The position numbers and the translations under genes are program-made. Below, piece by piece: positions 1-12,059 of a stretch of 60,000 nt of DNA (positions within the stretch are counted from its first letter, which is position 1; the number at the start of each line of letters is the position of its first letter). The notes below the pieces were generated by a model. The model saw nothing but the letters and a program-made list of their open reading frames with translations. It was not told where the DNA came from and did not search any database. Location: positions 13,098,931 through 13,158,930 of the forward strand of contig CAIIXF020000003.1 in assembly GCA_903813345.2 (NCBI GenBank). The letters run 5' to 3'. The stretch comes from Owenia fusiformis. Taxonomy: Eukaryota; Annelida; Polychaeta; Sabellida; Oweniidae.

Positions 1-452
1 GACATATGATAATAAGTAACACTTGAACATATGATAACAAGAAACACAAGGACATACGAAATAAGGACATATGATAATAAGTAGCACTTGAACATATCAT
101 CATGATAATAGTAACACAAGGACATATGATAATAAGTAACACTTGAACATATGATAACAAGAAACACAAGGACATACGAAATAAGGACATATGATAATAA
201 GTAGCACTTGAACATATCATCATGATAATAGTAACACAAGGACATATGATAATAGTAACACAAGGACATATGATAATAAGTAAGACTATAACATATGATA
301 ATAAGAAACACAAGAACATATGATAATAAAAAACACAAGGACATACGATAATAAGTAACGCTAGAACATATGATAATAAGCAAAGCTAGAACATTTGATA
401 ATGGTAAAACAAGAACATTATGATAATAAGCAACACCAGAACAAATGAACAC
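1..452. repeat. Minisatellite with 120-bp higher-order unit
   Basis: The basic word is about 24-28 bp, of the form AACATATGATAATAAGTAAC with an ACACAAGG spacer. Bases 1-120 and 121-240 are identical, so two basic-unit groups form a 120-bp higher-order repeat. From about 241 the copies drift (CATACGATAATAAG, CATTTGATAATGG) and the array fades by about 450. The array is cut by the window start, so its full length is unknown. Confidence 0.9.
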
Positions 453-755
453 ATTGCTTTTATTCACTTTGATTAGGTTTTATCAACACGTGATGTCATT
501 CCCAATAGTTTCTCCTATCACAACGGGGGCAAGAGAGGTAAATTCAATGCATTCTCACACTTCCAAGTGTATAGCTCTTTGTGTTTTGAGTCTATGTTGA
601 AGTCACTTTCCTCAGTAGCTTCACAGGTACATGTATCACCCAGAGAGTTCTTGAAGGCGTACTTTGGCGCCACTAATGTTTCCTCTGGCAAAAGTGTACA
701 CCCTGAAAAATATATCTTGAATGTTAAATCCTCAGATAAACAACTCCCATAATAC
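453..755. other. Unannotated spacer
   Basis: I see no gene or repeat here. Short open frames on both strands overlap each other and have no splice signals or recognisable motif. Confidence 0.4.
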
Positions 756-1235
756 ACAGGCTGGTATCGAAATATCTGTCCGCTGTGACGGAGCATGCTA
801 TTTTTCGTAAAAACACTAAGAATACTTCACGATTTATTTTTTAACTCATATGTTTCGTTATACCATACAAAATTACTTACTCAATGCAATGGATATATCA
901 TTTGCGGGTAACTTTCACTTCTGTTTGAAGTCCAATTACGCTGGGAAGAAAAGCTATTGAAAATGGCGCCGGAGTATCATACTTCAAAATGTACCATTTC
1001 TTGTTTAACTTTCTAATGGCACGATATAGTGACACGATAATATTTACACATGGTTTCAGCATAACTATGAAGGTATAAATGAGATGTTGATGTATTTGGT
1101 CTTTTTAATTCTTTTATAAAAAATAATGTTTAATTTTTTTGTCCGCTGTGACGGAGCAGTTGCAAATGTGAACTGTGAAAATGCATGCTACGTCATGCTA
1201 CGTCACAGCGGACAAATATTTCGATACCAGCCTGT
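756..1235. mobile_element. MITE with ~40-bp terminal inverted repeats
   Basis: The ends at 756-796 and 1195-1235 are inverted copies beginning ACAGGCTGGTATCGAAATAT followed by a TGTCCGCTGTGACG block, with about two mismatches in 41 bp. A third, direct copy of the TGTCCGCTGTGACGGAGCA block lies inside the right end at about 1140-1158. The 480-bp interior has no coding potential, so this is a non-autonomous DNA transposon. The superfamily is not clear; the flanks (TAATAC / AATAAC) do not show a clean target duplication. The outer 20 bp recur beside the decayed transposase at 9886-9905. Confidence 0.8.
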
Positions 1236-1787
1236 AATAACCACTCCTGGAATTATAGATAACCAATGATTCTGTACGTGTTGGTAATTTATCACATGCT
1301 AATTCTAACTTGCAGCTTTAAACAAATGTTTCGATATGCATAGCATATGAACACTTAATAGGGAGATTAAGGTTCACGTTTTTAAAGAGAATATGTACGC
1401 GAACGTGCAATATCATGACCCAAGGGATAAGTGTCCTTTTTTCATAGACATCTCAGGAGGACGACCTTACTATTAGTATTGCAACTATAGATTTTCCTTA
1501 TACCTTCATAGATTCAATCAGATAAGGAAACACCACGAAGGGGACGAACCCATGGTTCTACAAGTTCGACCACAAGTACTCTTCTAAACGTGTAGCTCAA
1601 CCTGCTTATTATGACGCAATAACGTTATAACCTTCACTCTAATACATCAACTTAACAGATTAATGCAATATTTATGTCCGTGATAATTAGAAAGAATTTA
1701 GCAACAATTGTCATATAAATATATTCCCATTCAAAATGGCCGCTCAAACAGGTAAAAGTAGCATTTAAGGTATTGGTGAAAATGCCA
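1236..1787. other. Spacer with a partial MITE end
   Basis: At about 1359-1440 the words AGGGAGATTAAGGTTCACG, AAGAGAA and ATCATGACCCAAGGGA resemble one end of the small inverted-repeat element at 53192-53380, so this is probably a one-ended copy. At 1736-1751 ATGGCCGCTCAAACAG is followed by GTAAAAG, which has the look of a tiny first exon, but nothing downstream supports it. Confidence 0.35.
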
Positions 1788-2390
1788 TATACGAGGGTTG
1801 ATCATAAAGTTCTTATAATATCTCTAAAATTTCTTTATTTTTCAACATATTCTAATGAAATTTTCACAGAATGTGCAGCATAGAATATCTTATTATAGAT
1901 ATTTAATTTAACAGAAATATTAAATAAAATGTAATGCTTGTCATAGTAACGGCAAATCAAAGCCCCGGGGCAAATAAAAGTAATTGAGAGAATGGCTCTA
2001 TTTAACCATGTTAACACACATAATCAACTCTCATAAATTACCAAACACATTAAAATGTTAACTTGAATATGTTGTTATGGGGTCTAATAGTCACTTCTAA
2101 TGAAGCATGCCAATCATCCATTATGAGATCACACAATTCACATGACCATTATAATAGTTCACAACAGTTAAGAGCACAAGTCATATCATTTGACAATTGA
2201 ATGCATCTGATAGCTTATTTGACAACTTATTATGTACTTAAACATTTAATGTTTCTGTTATTCTAAATATTTTTGGGGGATCAATAAAACATTCCATGCT
2301 GCACATTCTGTGAAAATTTCATAGGAAAATATTAAAAATAAAGAAATTAGAGAGATATTATGAGAACTTCATGATCAACCCACGTATAAT
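1788..2390. mobile_element. Foldback MITE, ~95-bp arms, TA flanks
   Basis: Arms at 1788-1882 and 2294-2390 are inverted copies (ACGAGGGTTGATCATAAAG on the left; the right arm reverses to ACGTGGGTTGATCATGAAG; both share a block ending GAAATTTTCACAGAATGTGC). The interior is about 410 bp of AT-rich non-coding DNA. Both tips are next to TA, which fits a TA-targeting element such as Tc1/mariner, though a TA flank is weak evidence in AT-rich DNA. Confidence 0.75.
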
Positions 2391-3414
2391 ACATACTTTT
2401 ATGCACCTGGAGATGCATTTGAAAGATCATGACGTGTTACGCTTTTCTATTCGGACGTTACGTTAGATTTCATGTCTTTTTTCTATATTGCAATGCTAAA
2501 TAGGACCGTTTTTGGAATATTTTATTACAGCACCAGTATATTTCTTCACATCAGTATGGTATGTTTAGATGTAAAACCAATATAGAAGTTATGTTGTGTG
2601 CTTACTACTCCTTCAAAGACGAATACAATTGATAGTTTTGTGTCAAAGAAAATATCTTGTCAAAGAAGGGAATGAGAGGATGGTCGTAGATGATTTTTCT
2701 TTTGATATACACTTGATATGCCATCTTTATAATTGTAGTTTAGTTTTTCATAAGATGAATAGTCTTTCATGGGATGCTAAATATTTTAATCGAGAAAAAA
2801 TATCGCTTAGTAGGTATATGATATAATGATATCCCAATATCGCTGAAATCCGAGACAGATAGGCATACTGTAATAACAGTGTCGTGCTTCACTCCAAGAC
2901 AACCCATTTATGCAATCTGCGGTCTTAATTACTAGCTATGCTATAGGGTCTACTTAGACGTATCCGACATAATCTTGAGAGATTACGAGACTACTACATT
3001 AGAGAATAAGAAAACCTCCACTTGCACTATTCCACCAAATAAACTAGTTTCCACATTTTAAACGTGTCATATTGGAGATGACCAGTAGTAACATTTCTCA
3101 TTTTGACTAAATCTCTATGTCAAACATTGCTTTGACTTGTGTTTGTTTCATATCAGAATTAAGGAAAACATAAATACGCAGACTGTGATTAAAGTGACCC
3201 ATCAATGAGTGATTATCCTTCAGGATTGGGCATCACTAACCTAGCATATGATCAAAGATAAATGGAACAAATAGAAATACCCTTGGACAGAATGGTGAGT
3301 GATATCAAAACGGTTAGATTTTCCTTATTTGATGATATACGAAGGACATTTATAGTATATAAAATTTTGAATTTTGACTGTTGAAAATTGAAACATCTCA
3401 ACTGTACATGTGAT
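2391..3414. other. Unannotated spacer downstream of the Cys-rich exon
   Basis: I looked for further minus-strand exons that would continue the exon at 3426-3657 and found none that I could support. Nothing else is recognisable. Confidence 0.35.
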
Positions 3415-3657
3415 TCAAAACTTACCAAGCCAAAAACAGGCTTCTGCAGCCTGCTCGCAAATATGGTCTTCGCCACAGTCAAAATTGATTTCCCGTAAGG
3501 TAACACATAAACACTTTCTGATAATGCCGCTTGGTGCGTCCGTCTCATTCCATTTGGTCCCGAATGTAAATTCATGATTTGCTTTATCTAGTCTGCCGTT
3601 ACAGCGCAGCTTAATATCTTGGGCGGTTGCGAGGACCCCTACCAACGCAAGTACGAC
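3415..3657 (-). CDS. Exon of a secreted-type six-cysteine protein (unrecognised)
   Basis: On the minus strand an AATTCCAG acceptor is followed at 3657 by 77 in-frame codons. They open with a hydrophobic stretch (VVLALVGVLATAQ) that looks like the end of a signal peptide with a cleavage site after TAQ. Six cysteines follow, at exon residues 19, 49, 51, 61, 67 and 74 (C-x29-C-x-C-x9-C-x5-C-x6-C), with one N-glycosylation sequon (NET, residue 38). After codon 77 comes CTTG|GTAAGT, a strong donor at 3425; if it is not used the frame stops at TGA 3415-3417. The local GC content is higher than the flanks. The start codon must lie in an upstream exon (higher coordinates) that I could not find. I do not recognise the family. 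A small secreted disulfide-rich protein is an inference from the signal-like segment and the even cysteine number. Confidence 0.55.
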   Translation of the reverse strand, partial: VVLALVGVLATAQDIKLRCNGRLDKANHEFTFGTKWNETDAPSGIIRKCLCVTLREINFDCGEDHICEQAAEACFWLGKF

Positions 3658-6600
3658 CTGGAATTAATATGTTCAAGATTAATAGGCCAATACAACATTA
3701 ATCTTCATGTTACAAAATTATTAATATGAATTGATGTATCATAAATAATCTGAAATATATGTAAGAACATGCAGGACAACGTACAGTCGGTTTATCTAGT
3801 CAACCAGAAGAGGCTGGCTTTTACGCCAACGCTAATGCCAATCTACTATCGTCGACTATTGCATATCGTCTATTGACCTATAGTTCAGGCGTGAACACAT
3901 TTTCTTTAATGTTTTTTTTAGCATTTATTGTTTATTTTAAATTTATATTGTCATAAAGTTGTTAATGATGCAAAAAATCATAATATATAATATATGCGTA
4001 CATGTAACTAATTATATGTTGATAAATGTTTAAGTTATTCAGTGCCTGTAAACAAAACATTCTGCTAGAATGGATGAATTAAAACGTGTTGAAAGTAAGG
4101 TTGTTTGCATTTAGAGCCTGCTCGCAAGCTAGCAATGATCTGAATCCTTGAACATTGAACAAATGATGTACACAGACTGTATATACAAAGTAAATAAAAC
4201 AAGGTCATTAAGAATTCATTTTAAAATGCATTTTTAGCTATATTTCAAGTATTTGTCATACAACTTAATAATATTGTTCTTAATCGATGTCGTTTAAGTC
4301 TGACGTTAAATAAACTAGAATGACAATCAAATTGAAATTAAACCTTTTGAATCATTGATATTTAATAACACATTGAATCAATAAAGCAAATACAAAGAAA
4401 AAGCAACATTTTAAACAACCCTTGTCTCTAACTCCGAAAGTCTGACAGATTCGATGCTGGTTTAGTTTGACTGATCACCTTTGAGTCTGGCAGATTGTCA
4501 CACAGAATTACTTCGCAGCCCAACCATAGACATCTCGTAACAACTACTAATACTCAAAATCAATTTTGACCGTCACTGATTTCAAGTATTTATTATTAAG
4601 TCCTGATTTTCACCAAAGGAGGATATTGGCTCCCAGGGACGCAACTCGATCGATGTTGTCCTACATTATATTGAAAATGTAAGAATGTCGTTATTTTCTG
4701 ACATTAATACAACTATAGTAATGAATGAATACAAAATCAACCGTCTAAAAGATTGAAACCAATATTTCGATCACTTCTTGTGTGTTTTTTTTAGGAATAA
4801 GACCAAAACTCGCGATTCAAATTCTGAGTGAACAAAATGGTGGTTGTTTGAATTCGGATTTTGTAATCATGACATTTCCATAAATGGTGAAATATCGAGT
4901 TGGAACCCTGGGACCCAATCCTCCTTGCTTTTCAATACGTGTCTCCTACCATGGTTATGATTGATTCAAACCTGTTATATAGATGTCGAGTCTACAATTT
5001 CGCCACCTCTTTTCAAGATTGCTCTAATCTCAACAACTTACCAGTCCATTAGGAACGCAATTCCACATTTCAACTTCCCTGCTATCTGATTAAAGGTAAA
5101 AGAATACGCTGAGGCCATGCTTGCTTTATAAATGTCTAATCTAAATAATGACTGGGTTGTAGCATGAAATCTTTACAAGTCAAATGGAAAGGAGTAATTG
5201 TTTGATGTAATTGTAATTACTTGGGTTGAATGTACTGTATGTGGGAAAACATGCCTCATTTGACGCTCATCTACTGCGTATTTAAGCTCGGATTGTAATA
5301 TTAGATCCCCTTGTTCGATATACATAACTCTTAAATCGTGACGACACTGTTGCTTTGTTCGCGATCGCTCCTTCAACATGATCATGGTAAAGAATGTATC
5401 AAACTACAGACTACGCGTAATCAAAGATTCTTACCCGCAAATTATCTACTCTTTAATAGCAACATTTACTAAATGTATTAAAAGAGTAGCTGACGTAAAA
5501 AGAGATACATATAATGCTTAACTTTAAGTACATTAATATGAGCAGTAGGTAGGAGAATGAATGAGCATGCGCAAGATCAAAGCGTCGTTTGCAGGTCCTG
5601 TCAACGCGCATGCGCATCCCGGTAAGATGATACTTATTTCAAAGGATTATTCCAAATTATTAGTTCAAGTACGTAGAATATTGTAAAATGACATTTACAT
5701 TAGAGAATTAAAAGCATTACCCTACGACACATAACACTTGGTTATGCAAAATGAATTACTCCGGAAGGTCTCTAATCCGATTAATGAAATAATATATTTT
5801 TATTGAATAATTTGAATAATATTGATGTTCAGGTGGAATAATCCGGTGGAGTATTATACAAAGATTAAAGCAATGTTATTTATATTATCTTTTTATAGAA
5901 TAATATGAATAACATTGATGCTTAGATAGTTTAAGACCTTGAACTTACAAAGGAATGTACTTGTAATATCTTTGAATTTAAGAATACAGTCAATATGGTA
6001 CAACGATAATGGGACTTCTGCGCATGTTAAAATTTTTCGTCAAAACTCAACTTTTGTTCAAGTTGATACGATTGTCTTTCGAACTAGAGACTTACCTCAT
6101 TCGAAAGATCATAAAAGACTTTATCTATACTGAAAATCTTAGATCCAAACATAGTAGAATACGCCGTCAGTCCGCATTTGATTTTTTGAAGTGAGTTTCG
6201 TAGATCGTCAGATTTCTCCGACTGATATCGGGTTATCTCAAACTGGTTCGTTTATAAATACGAATTTGTTTACCGTTGTAAGGCGCATGCGCAAAATTGA
6301 TTTATAAACCTTATTGGTTGATGGTTTTTCTCCTGCGCATGCGTGAAGTCTGATGAACACTTATGACGAAGACCGGAGCAAACATTACTAGCTCTTGAAC
6401 GAAATTCCAAGATTCAGGTCATTTCGCCGTGTTTGCTAAGCGTGTATACGTGAATGACAAGCTGTTTTGAGTAGATCGGGTACCTGTTTTAGACACAACA
6501 TTGATTTAGCTTGACATTGATGTGCACATTGGCACTTTTGAGCATGTTAATACAAGTTTTTACACTCTTAGCACGAGACGGGTTTTCGAAAAATCTGTTA

Positions 6601-7549
6601 TCTGATTCACTCGATTATCGTATGGATATGTATTTCTGCTGACATTTCAACACCACATCACATAGAATTACGATGCAGAATGATAATAAAACATAAAACA
6701 ACTACTAAATTCCAATTGTTATTTCACAGGAGGTAAAAATGCAAACTGCCTAGATTCTTTGTAAGGGTCGTCAGACATCGGATTGGCCGCCATATTTGAA
6801 ATGAAAATATCACTAAATAAAGGTCTGCGCATGCCTCAACATTTCGACTGAATACATGCGACGAGACCAAATGGTGTCTTACAGACGGATCTCATCATTT
6901 TCGAATTAGTCATTTTCGATATCTCGGTCTTTTTGGTGTCTTAAAAAGTCCGACACCACAAGATCGTTTTTGTGAGGGCTTTTAAATAGTAAATATCCAG
7001 GAAAGTCTGAATAAAGATAAAACATCAATTATTTTATATTTATGCGTCTGGTTAACTGGTTAAGCTCGAGCAGATCAGTTCGTCGCTTAAAAGTATCGCA
7101 GAGGAATGACAGAAATCAGTCATCTTCGGATTGAGCACCTATAGCTATAATTCGCCCTTCCTTATATTTATTTCAAATGCGTATATGTACACGTTGATTA
7201 TTCTAAACTTAGGTGGAGAATGCCATATTTGATAGTTATTGCATCTTCTGCGATTCGTTTGTCGATTCGTTTGTCACAAAGTAGTCTCCATTTAGTGTCT
7301 GAACACTGGTCGATGTGATGTTTTTATCGATATCCATAAAATAACATTCGGCTTACACCTTTCTTTATCTTGACATTAATAACTTTTATAACCATGTTGG
7401 TTAATATGCCAGAAATTATCATGATTACATTTTACATAAATATTCGAAGCGTTTTGATCAATCCGACGAGGATATATGAGGGTGTATCGATTATAGACCA
7501 ATAACACACTACTATACCCCCATACTGTATCCTGTATTCCTTTAAAAGA
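3658..7549. other. Unannotated stretch with a cluster of GCGCATGCGC-type motifs
   Basis: No supported gene. A minus-strand open frame at 5173-5385 ends near a GTAATT but has no convincing acceptor, so I do not call it. NRF1-like words (GCATGCGC and variants) occur near 5565, 5608-5616, 6020, 6283, 6335 and 6828. They could mark a promoter or simply be relics of repeats; no first exon is evident beside them. Confidence 0.35.
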
Positions 7550-7550
7550 A

Positions 7551-7760
7551 GTACAGGCTACAGGGAAGTTGCAAATGGAGGACGTTTGTTTATTTCCATA
7601 GTTCTGAATGTATACTAGATTTTACACATATTGTAAGTGTTCTACTATACATTGTATAGATTCATCGAGCAGTTTGCAACGTATTATTATTACCAGAAAA
7701 GCCCAATGGACAAAGATAGAGAATACCCGCTCCATTTGCAACTTAACCGTACCCTGTATC
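7551..7760. repeat. Short inverted-repeat element (~210 bp)
   Basis: GTACAGGCTACAGGGAAG and GTTGCAAATGGAG near 7551-7582 face their inverted counterparts near 7727-7760 (CTCCATTTGCAAC, GTACCCTGTATC). The arms are about 33 bp and imperfect. The spacing and lack of coding sequence fit a small MITE relic. Confidence 0.5.
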
Positions 7761-8929
7761 ATTTTTAAATGTGGTCACGTGGTAGGGTAGTGTGAATAAA
7801 TAAGAAGTTCATCTTTGCAACAAGAAATGTGTTACGCGGAATATGCCATATACTGTTATGATCGCGCGGTATGATATAAGTAAACCGCAAATTCAAAATA
7901 CATCATTATGGCTTGAGTAGAACATATTAGGTGGTTTCCAATGCTCAAATGGCTTTTTATGATCGTATGTAGGTTGCATCTATATACCCCGAGGTCGTTA
8001 GGCAATGAAGCCAATGCCCTAACGACAAATATAAACAAATCACTAAATTTTGTGTAGTTTTGAATTTCAAACTCAACAGTTTTTCGTTTATTTCATGTTT
8101 TCCCTGGGAATCAATTTGCAAAGACTACTTCCAAAATATACATTACTAAATGCATCACCGAATGCGATGCTTACATAAATCGTTCATCCTTTCATTGATA
8201 CACAGTAGTAGAAAATAATGCACCAACCTTAGTTTTCTATTCCATCGCGGCCATTTTATTGGATAAATCAGTGAATTTAGCCGTCCAACCTCGTTTTCAG
8301 AGGTGGCGTAACCGTCATGCTATAGCAGGGTGATATTTAAGCACTGTAATGTGTGAATAAATGAAGTTACCATTTAGGATTTCAGATACCAAATCTCGCA
8401 CTAAATCAACTTACTCGTGTGCCCTCTTTTATACCTCTATCACCTCATAAATAAAATCAATCATCATCCTTGTCGTGTATGCGCAAAAACTGACAGAAAG
8501 GCAACTCTGGCGTTTGACTCTAATTACTAAATAGAAATTCCATTTTAAAGGCACCTTTGAGACAAAATAACCATACGCTTACAAGCAATATGAAATGTTA
8601 CATTTCGGAAAGATGAGAAAATATTTCTGCTGGGTAAAATCAGATATAATTCTATAAAAGTATTTCGTGAAAGTAACAAATTAGTGGTTGTTTTTTCGAA
8701 ATGTAATTGTTGGAGGTTAACTAATCCTCAGTCACATTTGATCTACGGCAATCGTACAGCGACCATAGCTTCCGTAAATCAGAAGAAATATGCAGCATAA
8801 AATATAGGGATAAGCAATACGATTCAGATTTTCTATATCGAAGCTACTGCCGCCGTACACCCATTATTGAGCAAATATGACCGAGAGTTTACGTATCGCT
8901 TATATTTAGATTTGAGGGACACATTTTAC
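7761..8929. other. Unannotated spacer
   Basis: AT-rich DNA with no convincing exon, RNA gene or repeat that I could see. Confidence 0.35.
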
Positions 8930-9368
8930 TTTTTGCTTTTCTTTTTGTTCATTTCCATTGAAATTTGGCACAGACATGCAGTGTCAAATTCCGCATCTGT
9001 TGATCCCATTTTAAGCCCTTTACAACATATGGAAAATTATGGTTTTCATAGCAACCAGAATAATGGGTCACAAGAGTTGCCCATAATTTTACCGTAACTG
9101 CGCAAACAACAATGTCTTTATATGCCCAATTCTCCCCACAAAAATTCTACCCAAAGTATATCAACAGCATAGACAAAGGAATCAATATTTTCAGACATTT
9201 TTGCATGGTCTTGTAGTCAAAACATGTAAGTTTTTTTCCCCTATACACAGTTTTTTATTTAGTTTTGCCTTTTTGATACTTTGACCCTTTTACACCGTGT
9301 ACATAATACTTGGTATATGTAACCTCATATTTCGATGACAGTCTGCACCCCTCCTACTACATTGTTCA

Positions 9369-9620
9369 TCACATTTGATACTTCTGGTGGATTTCTGTTT
9401 GGATGCTGGTCTTAAGTTGTTCTTGGTCTCTTAACTTGGGTTTAGCATAAAAATGGTCCTTCAAATAGTCCCACAGAAAAAAGTATGGGCCGTCAAATTT
9501 GGTGAATAGGGAGGCCTTCACAATGTCTTATAGCACCCTTATACAGAGAGGTCAGACATTCAAGAAACTGCATCGGTTAGAATTCTAGTGTAGCCTTTGT
9601 TGTGTGTAGAGGGGCTCAAT
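9369..9620 (-). pseudogene. Decayed mariner/Tc1-like transposase, C-terminal part
   Basis: Minus-strand translation gives, with frameshifts and stops, APLHTTKATLEF (about 9580-9617), matching the conserved D-G-A-P-x-H-T-A segment around the second catalytic aspartate of this superfamily, though the aspartate position itself now reads as a stop. Then at 9369-9482 comes FFLWDYLKDHFYAKPK followed by EQLKTSIQTEI, a close fit to the usual DFFLWGYLK...LEELKxxIxxEI tail near the C-terminus; a TGA ends it. At least one frameshift separates the two parts. The enzyme is a cut-and-paste transposase acting on terminal inverted repeats; this copy cannot be active. Assignment to the superfamily is firm, the exact family (mariner versus another IS630-type clade) is not. 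Confidence 0.75.
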
Positions 9621-9740
9621 TATTTTGAGACCACTGTGTTTTCATTCGGATATCATTTGGTTTCCAGGCTAGCCTGCGTACTCTGGAAGGTAACTCCTGA
9701 ATCATTTGCCGATGATTTAACTGATTTTCTGTGTTTGTTC

Positions 9741-9917
9741 CTGCCATCGTCATCCTCCAACATCTTTTTCTGTGGCTAAAAGTGTTTTAATGCTCATTCC
9801 AAGCAAAAAGACCTAGAACAACTTAAGGGCAACATCAAAAAAGAAATCCGAATCAAATGTGATGAAAAATGTAGCAGTAAGGATACAGGCTGTTATCGAA
9901 ATATGAGGTCATATTGA
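9741..9917 (+). pseudogene. Mirror copy of the decayed transposase C-terminus
   Basis: The plus strand of the right arm repeats the same C-terminal region in opposite orientation: an FLWLKVF relic near 9766-9787, then KDLEQLKGNIKKEIRIKC and a stop at 9915-9917. It aligns with EQLKTSIQTEI of the left-arm copy. Stops and shifts upstream mean only the tail is legible. Together with the minus-strand relic it shows two transposase 3' ends pointing away from each other. Confidence 0.6.
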
Positions 9918-10335
9918 TTAATGTGGTTAAAGCATCAAAAAGGGAGGACTGGAATAAAAAAGAGTGTATTAGGGAGAAAACGTTCATATTTTGGCTACAT
10001 GACCATGCAAGAATTGTATGAAAATATTGATTGCTTTATCTGTGCTGTTGATATTGTTTTAGATACATCTTTTGAGACACCCTGTATACTCTATCATACT
10101 GAATGTTTTTTGTTTGTAGAAATGGGCATATAAACATTGTAGTATGTGAAATTACGATCAAATTATGGGCAGCTCCGGTGAGGGATAACTCCAGTTGCTA
10201 TGACAACCAACATTTTTTCCATATGATGTAATGGTCTCGAAAGTGGTATCAAAAGATGCGGAATTTGACACTGCATGTCTGTATCTTTAAAAGGAAATTA
10301 TCAAATATAAACGAAAATAAAGCAAAAAGTAGCGA

Positions 10336-12059
10336 ATATATTGATCGGCCTTAATCGAGGAAATTTGTCACAGTTCTCTTAATATGATGTAATGTGTATA
10401 ATTGTTTTCTTTTCTGTAACGTTATTTAACTTAATGAGCCGGAATAGAATATATCAGAATATCAATCGTAAACTAAGTATTCGACAAAATAACGATAATT
10501 ACAAGGTAATTAAGAGTATATGCATTCATTTAGCGACGCATGAGTTACTTCCCTTTCATTTCCTCAGAGTTATTATCCTTTGAAAAACGCCTTTCTGAAG
10601 TGGTTTTGAGTAGCTTTTTGGTAATTATCAGACAGCACTTCATTAGGGACAAATGACTTGCAATTGCGTGTTTGAAAAAGATTTCTTTCAAATTAGTCTT
10701 GAAATGCTAATAACTTCCTTCCGTGCTCAACAAATAGTTAACTCGATTGGGTAAACATGCATTTATTAATATTTTTATTCGGAAACAAGATCATAGTGAC
10801 TTGGATGGAAATACTATTAAAATTCCCAACCGTCTCCAACCTCTGATGCTTACATAGATAACTGAAAATATATATAGCTTATCATGCTGGTTGAGCGAAA
10901 TAATTGAGGTTAACAAGTAATGCATTTTCCATGCAAATCTGCGTAAATTTGCATATTTTCATGCATGCATCAATGCATCCTACGCATACTTGCCTGGGAA
11001 GTTTGTTCTTGTACTTGTGCGCCCTTGGGGTATCAAGTTTGATTTTACTCGTACTTCTTAAAGGACATTTCTTACAGGATAGATAACGTGGTTTCAGGGT
11101 GAATTATTTATTGAAACTCATTGTTCTTCTATGTGCTTCATTGAATTACACTAATGCTACTAATTAACATGGCAACGTTTTAATGTCAACCCAAAATGTT
11201 TAAATAAACCAAAGCTACATGCACCTTAATGGGCACAATAGCTTTTTCAGAAATATGTAAACAAAGTCTTTAGTCGGGTGAACTTAGACAATATTGTCGG
11301 ACCTGGCCACAATCTGTTAGTGTGGATGTGGTCGGGTCAGGAACATTTTTTTTTATTAATTATGGGATTCTCAATGGTCTTGTGTGGGCGCAGACCATGT
11401 TTGGTGCTGCTTTCACTGAAAGGGGAGGTGGTTACAAATAGCAACGGACAACCGATTTTTTAAAATTAAGCCAACCCCATTAAACTATATATTTTATGAA
11501 AGCTTGGAGTATCAATAAAAAGAAAATTTATAACTTACATTTTTAGAAAATGCATACTGGCCGTGACACCCATTTAAAGTAGGCCACCCTCAGGGGGTCA
11601 AAAATCGTTTTTGCTAAAAACCGACCCCAACTTTGAAATTAAATTAAAAATTAACAACAAGGTTTATCTTATCATATCTTATATTTTTTGTAACTCTAAC
11701 TTTTATTTGACAATACAAAAAATGAAGGTCTAATATAAGTTCATATTTTCGTAAATTTGAGTCATAGTGTATCATCCATGGGTGATTTTTGTATATTTTT
11801 AAAAATAAACATTTACAATGCACAATTTCAATGTCTCTTTCATTTGGATCAATGGAGTACATTAGTCCAATTTTTTTATTATTTGAGTAATATTCTTTCC
11901 AAGTATACAAATAGTGTATCTATATGCTGGCACTACATGTATATCACTAAATTGTTTACCATAATATATAATATACATATGTACATGTATTGTAGTTTTC
12001 AAAAGTCTTGAGAGAGACCAAAGTAAAACTTTCTAAGTCTTTTAAACAAGCATGCTGCA
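10336..12059. other. Unannotated spacer
   Basis: AT-rich with a TGCATGCATCAATGCATCC low-complexity patch near 10962 and a modestly GC-richer stretch at 11270-11460. I see no splice-consistent exon or family match. Confidence 0.35.

Larger units (their letters stand above)
8930..10335. mobile_element. Long foldback element made of two inverted transposon ends
   Basis: About 700 bp on each side of a centre near 9640 are diverged inverted copies. Clear pairs are the TTTTTGCTTT / AAAGCAAAAA outer words, GACATGCAGTGTCAAATTCC at 8972-8991 with its complement at 10262-10281, TTTTTGCATGGTCTTG with CATGACCATGCAAGAA, and ACCTCATATTTCGAT at about 9322 with ATCGAAATATGAGGT at about 9895. Each arm carries, reading outward, the decayed C-terminal part of a mariner/Tc1-like transposase (listed separately) and then about 400 bp of non-coding tail. 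Many mismatches and small indels separate the arms, so the inversion is old. The copies are probably two related transposons in head-to-head orientation. Confidence 0.7.

Noticed and set aside
5173-5385. 70-codon minus-strand frame (CRHDLRVMYIEQGDLILQSE...)
   Set aside because: Reasonable composition, but no acceptor and only a weak donor, and no recognisable family.
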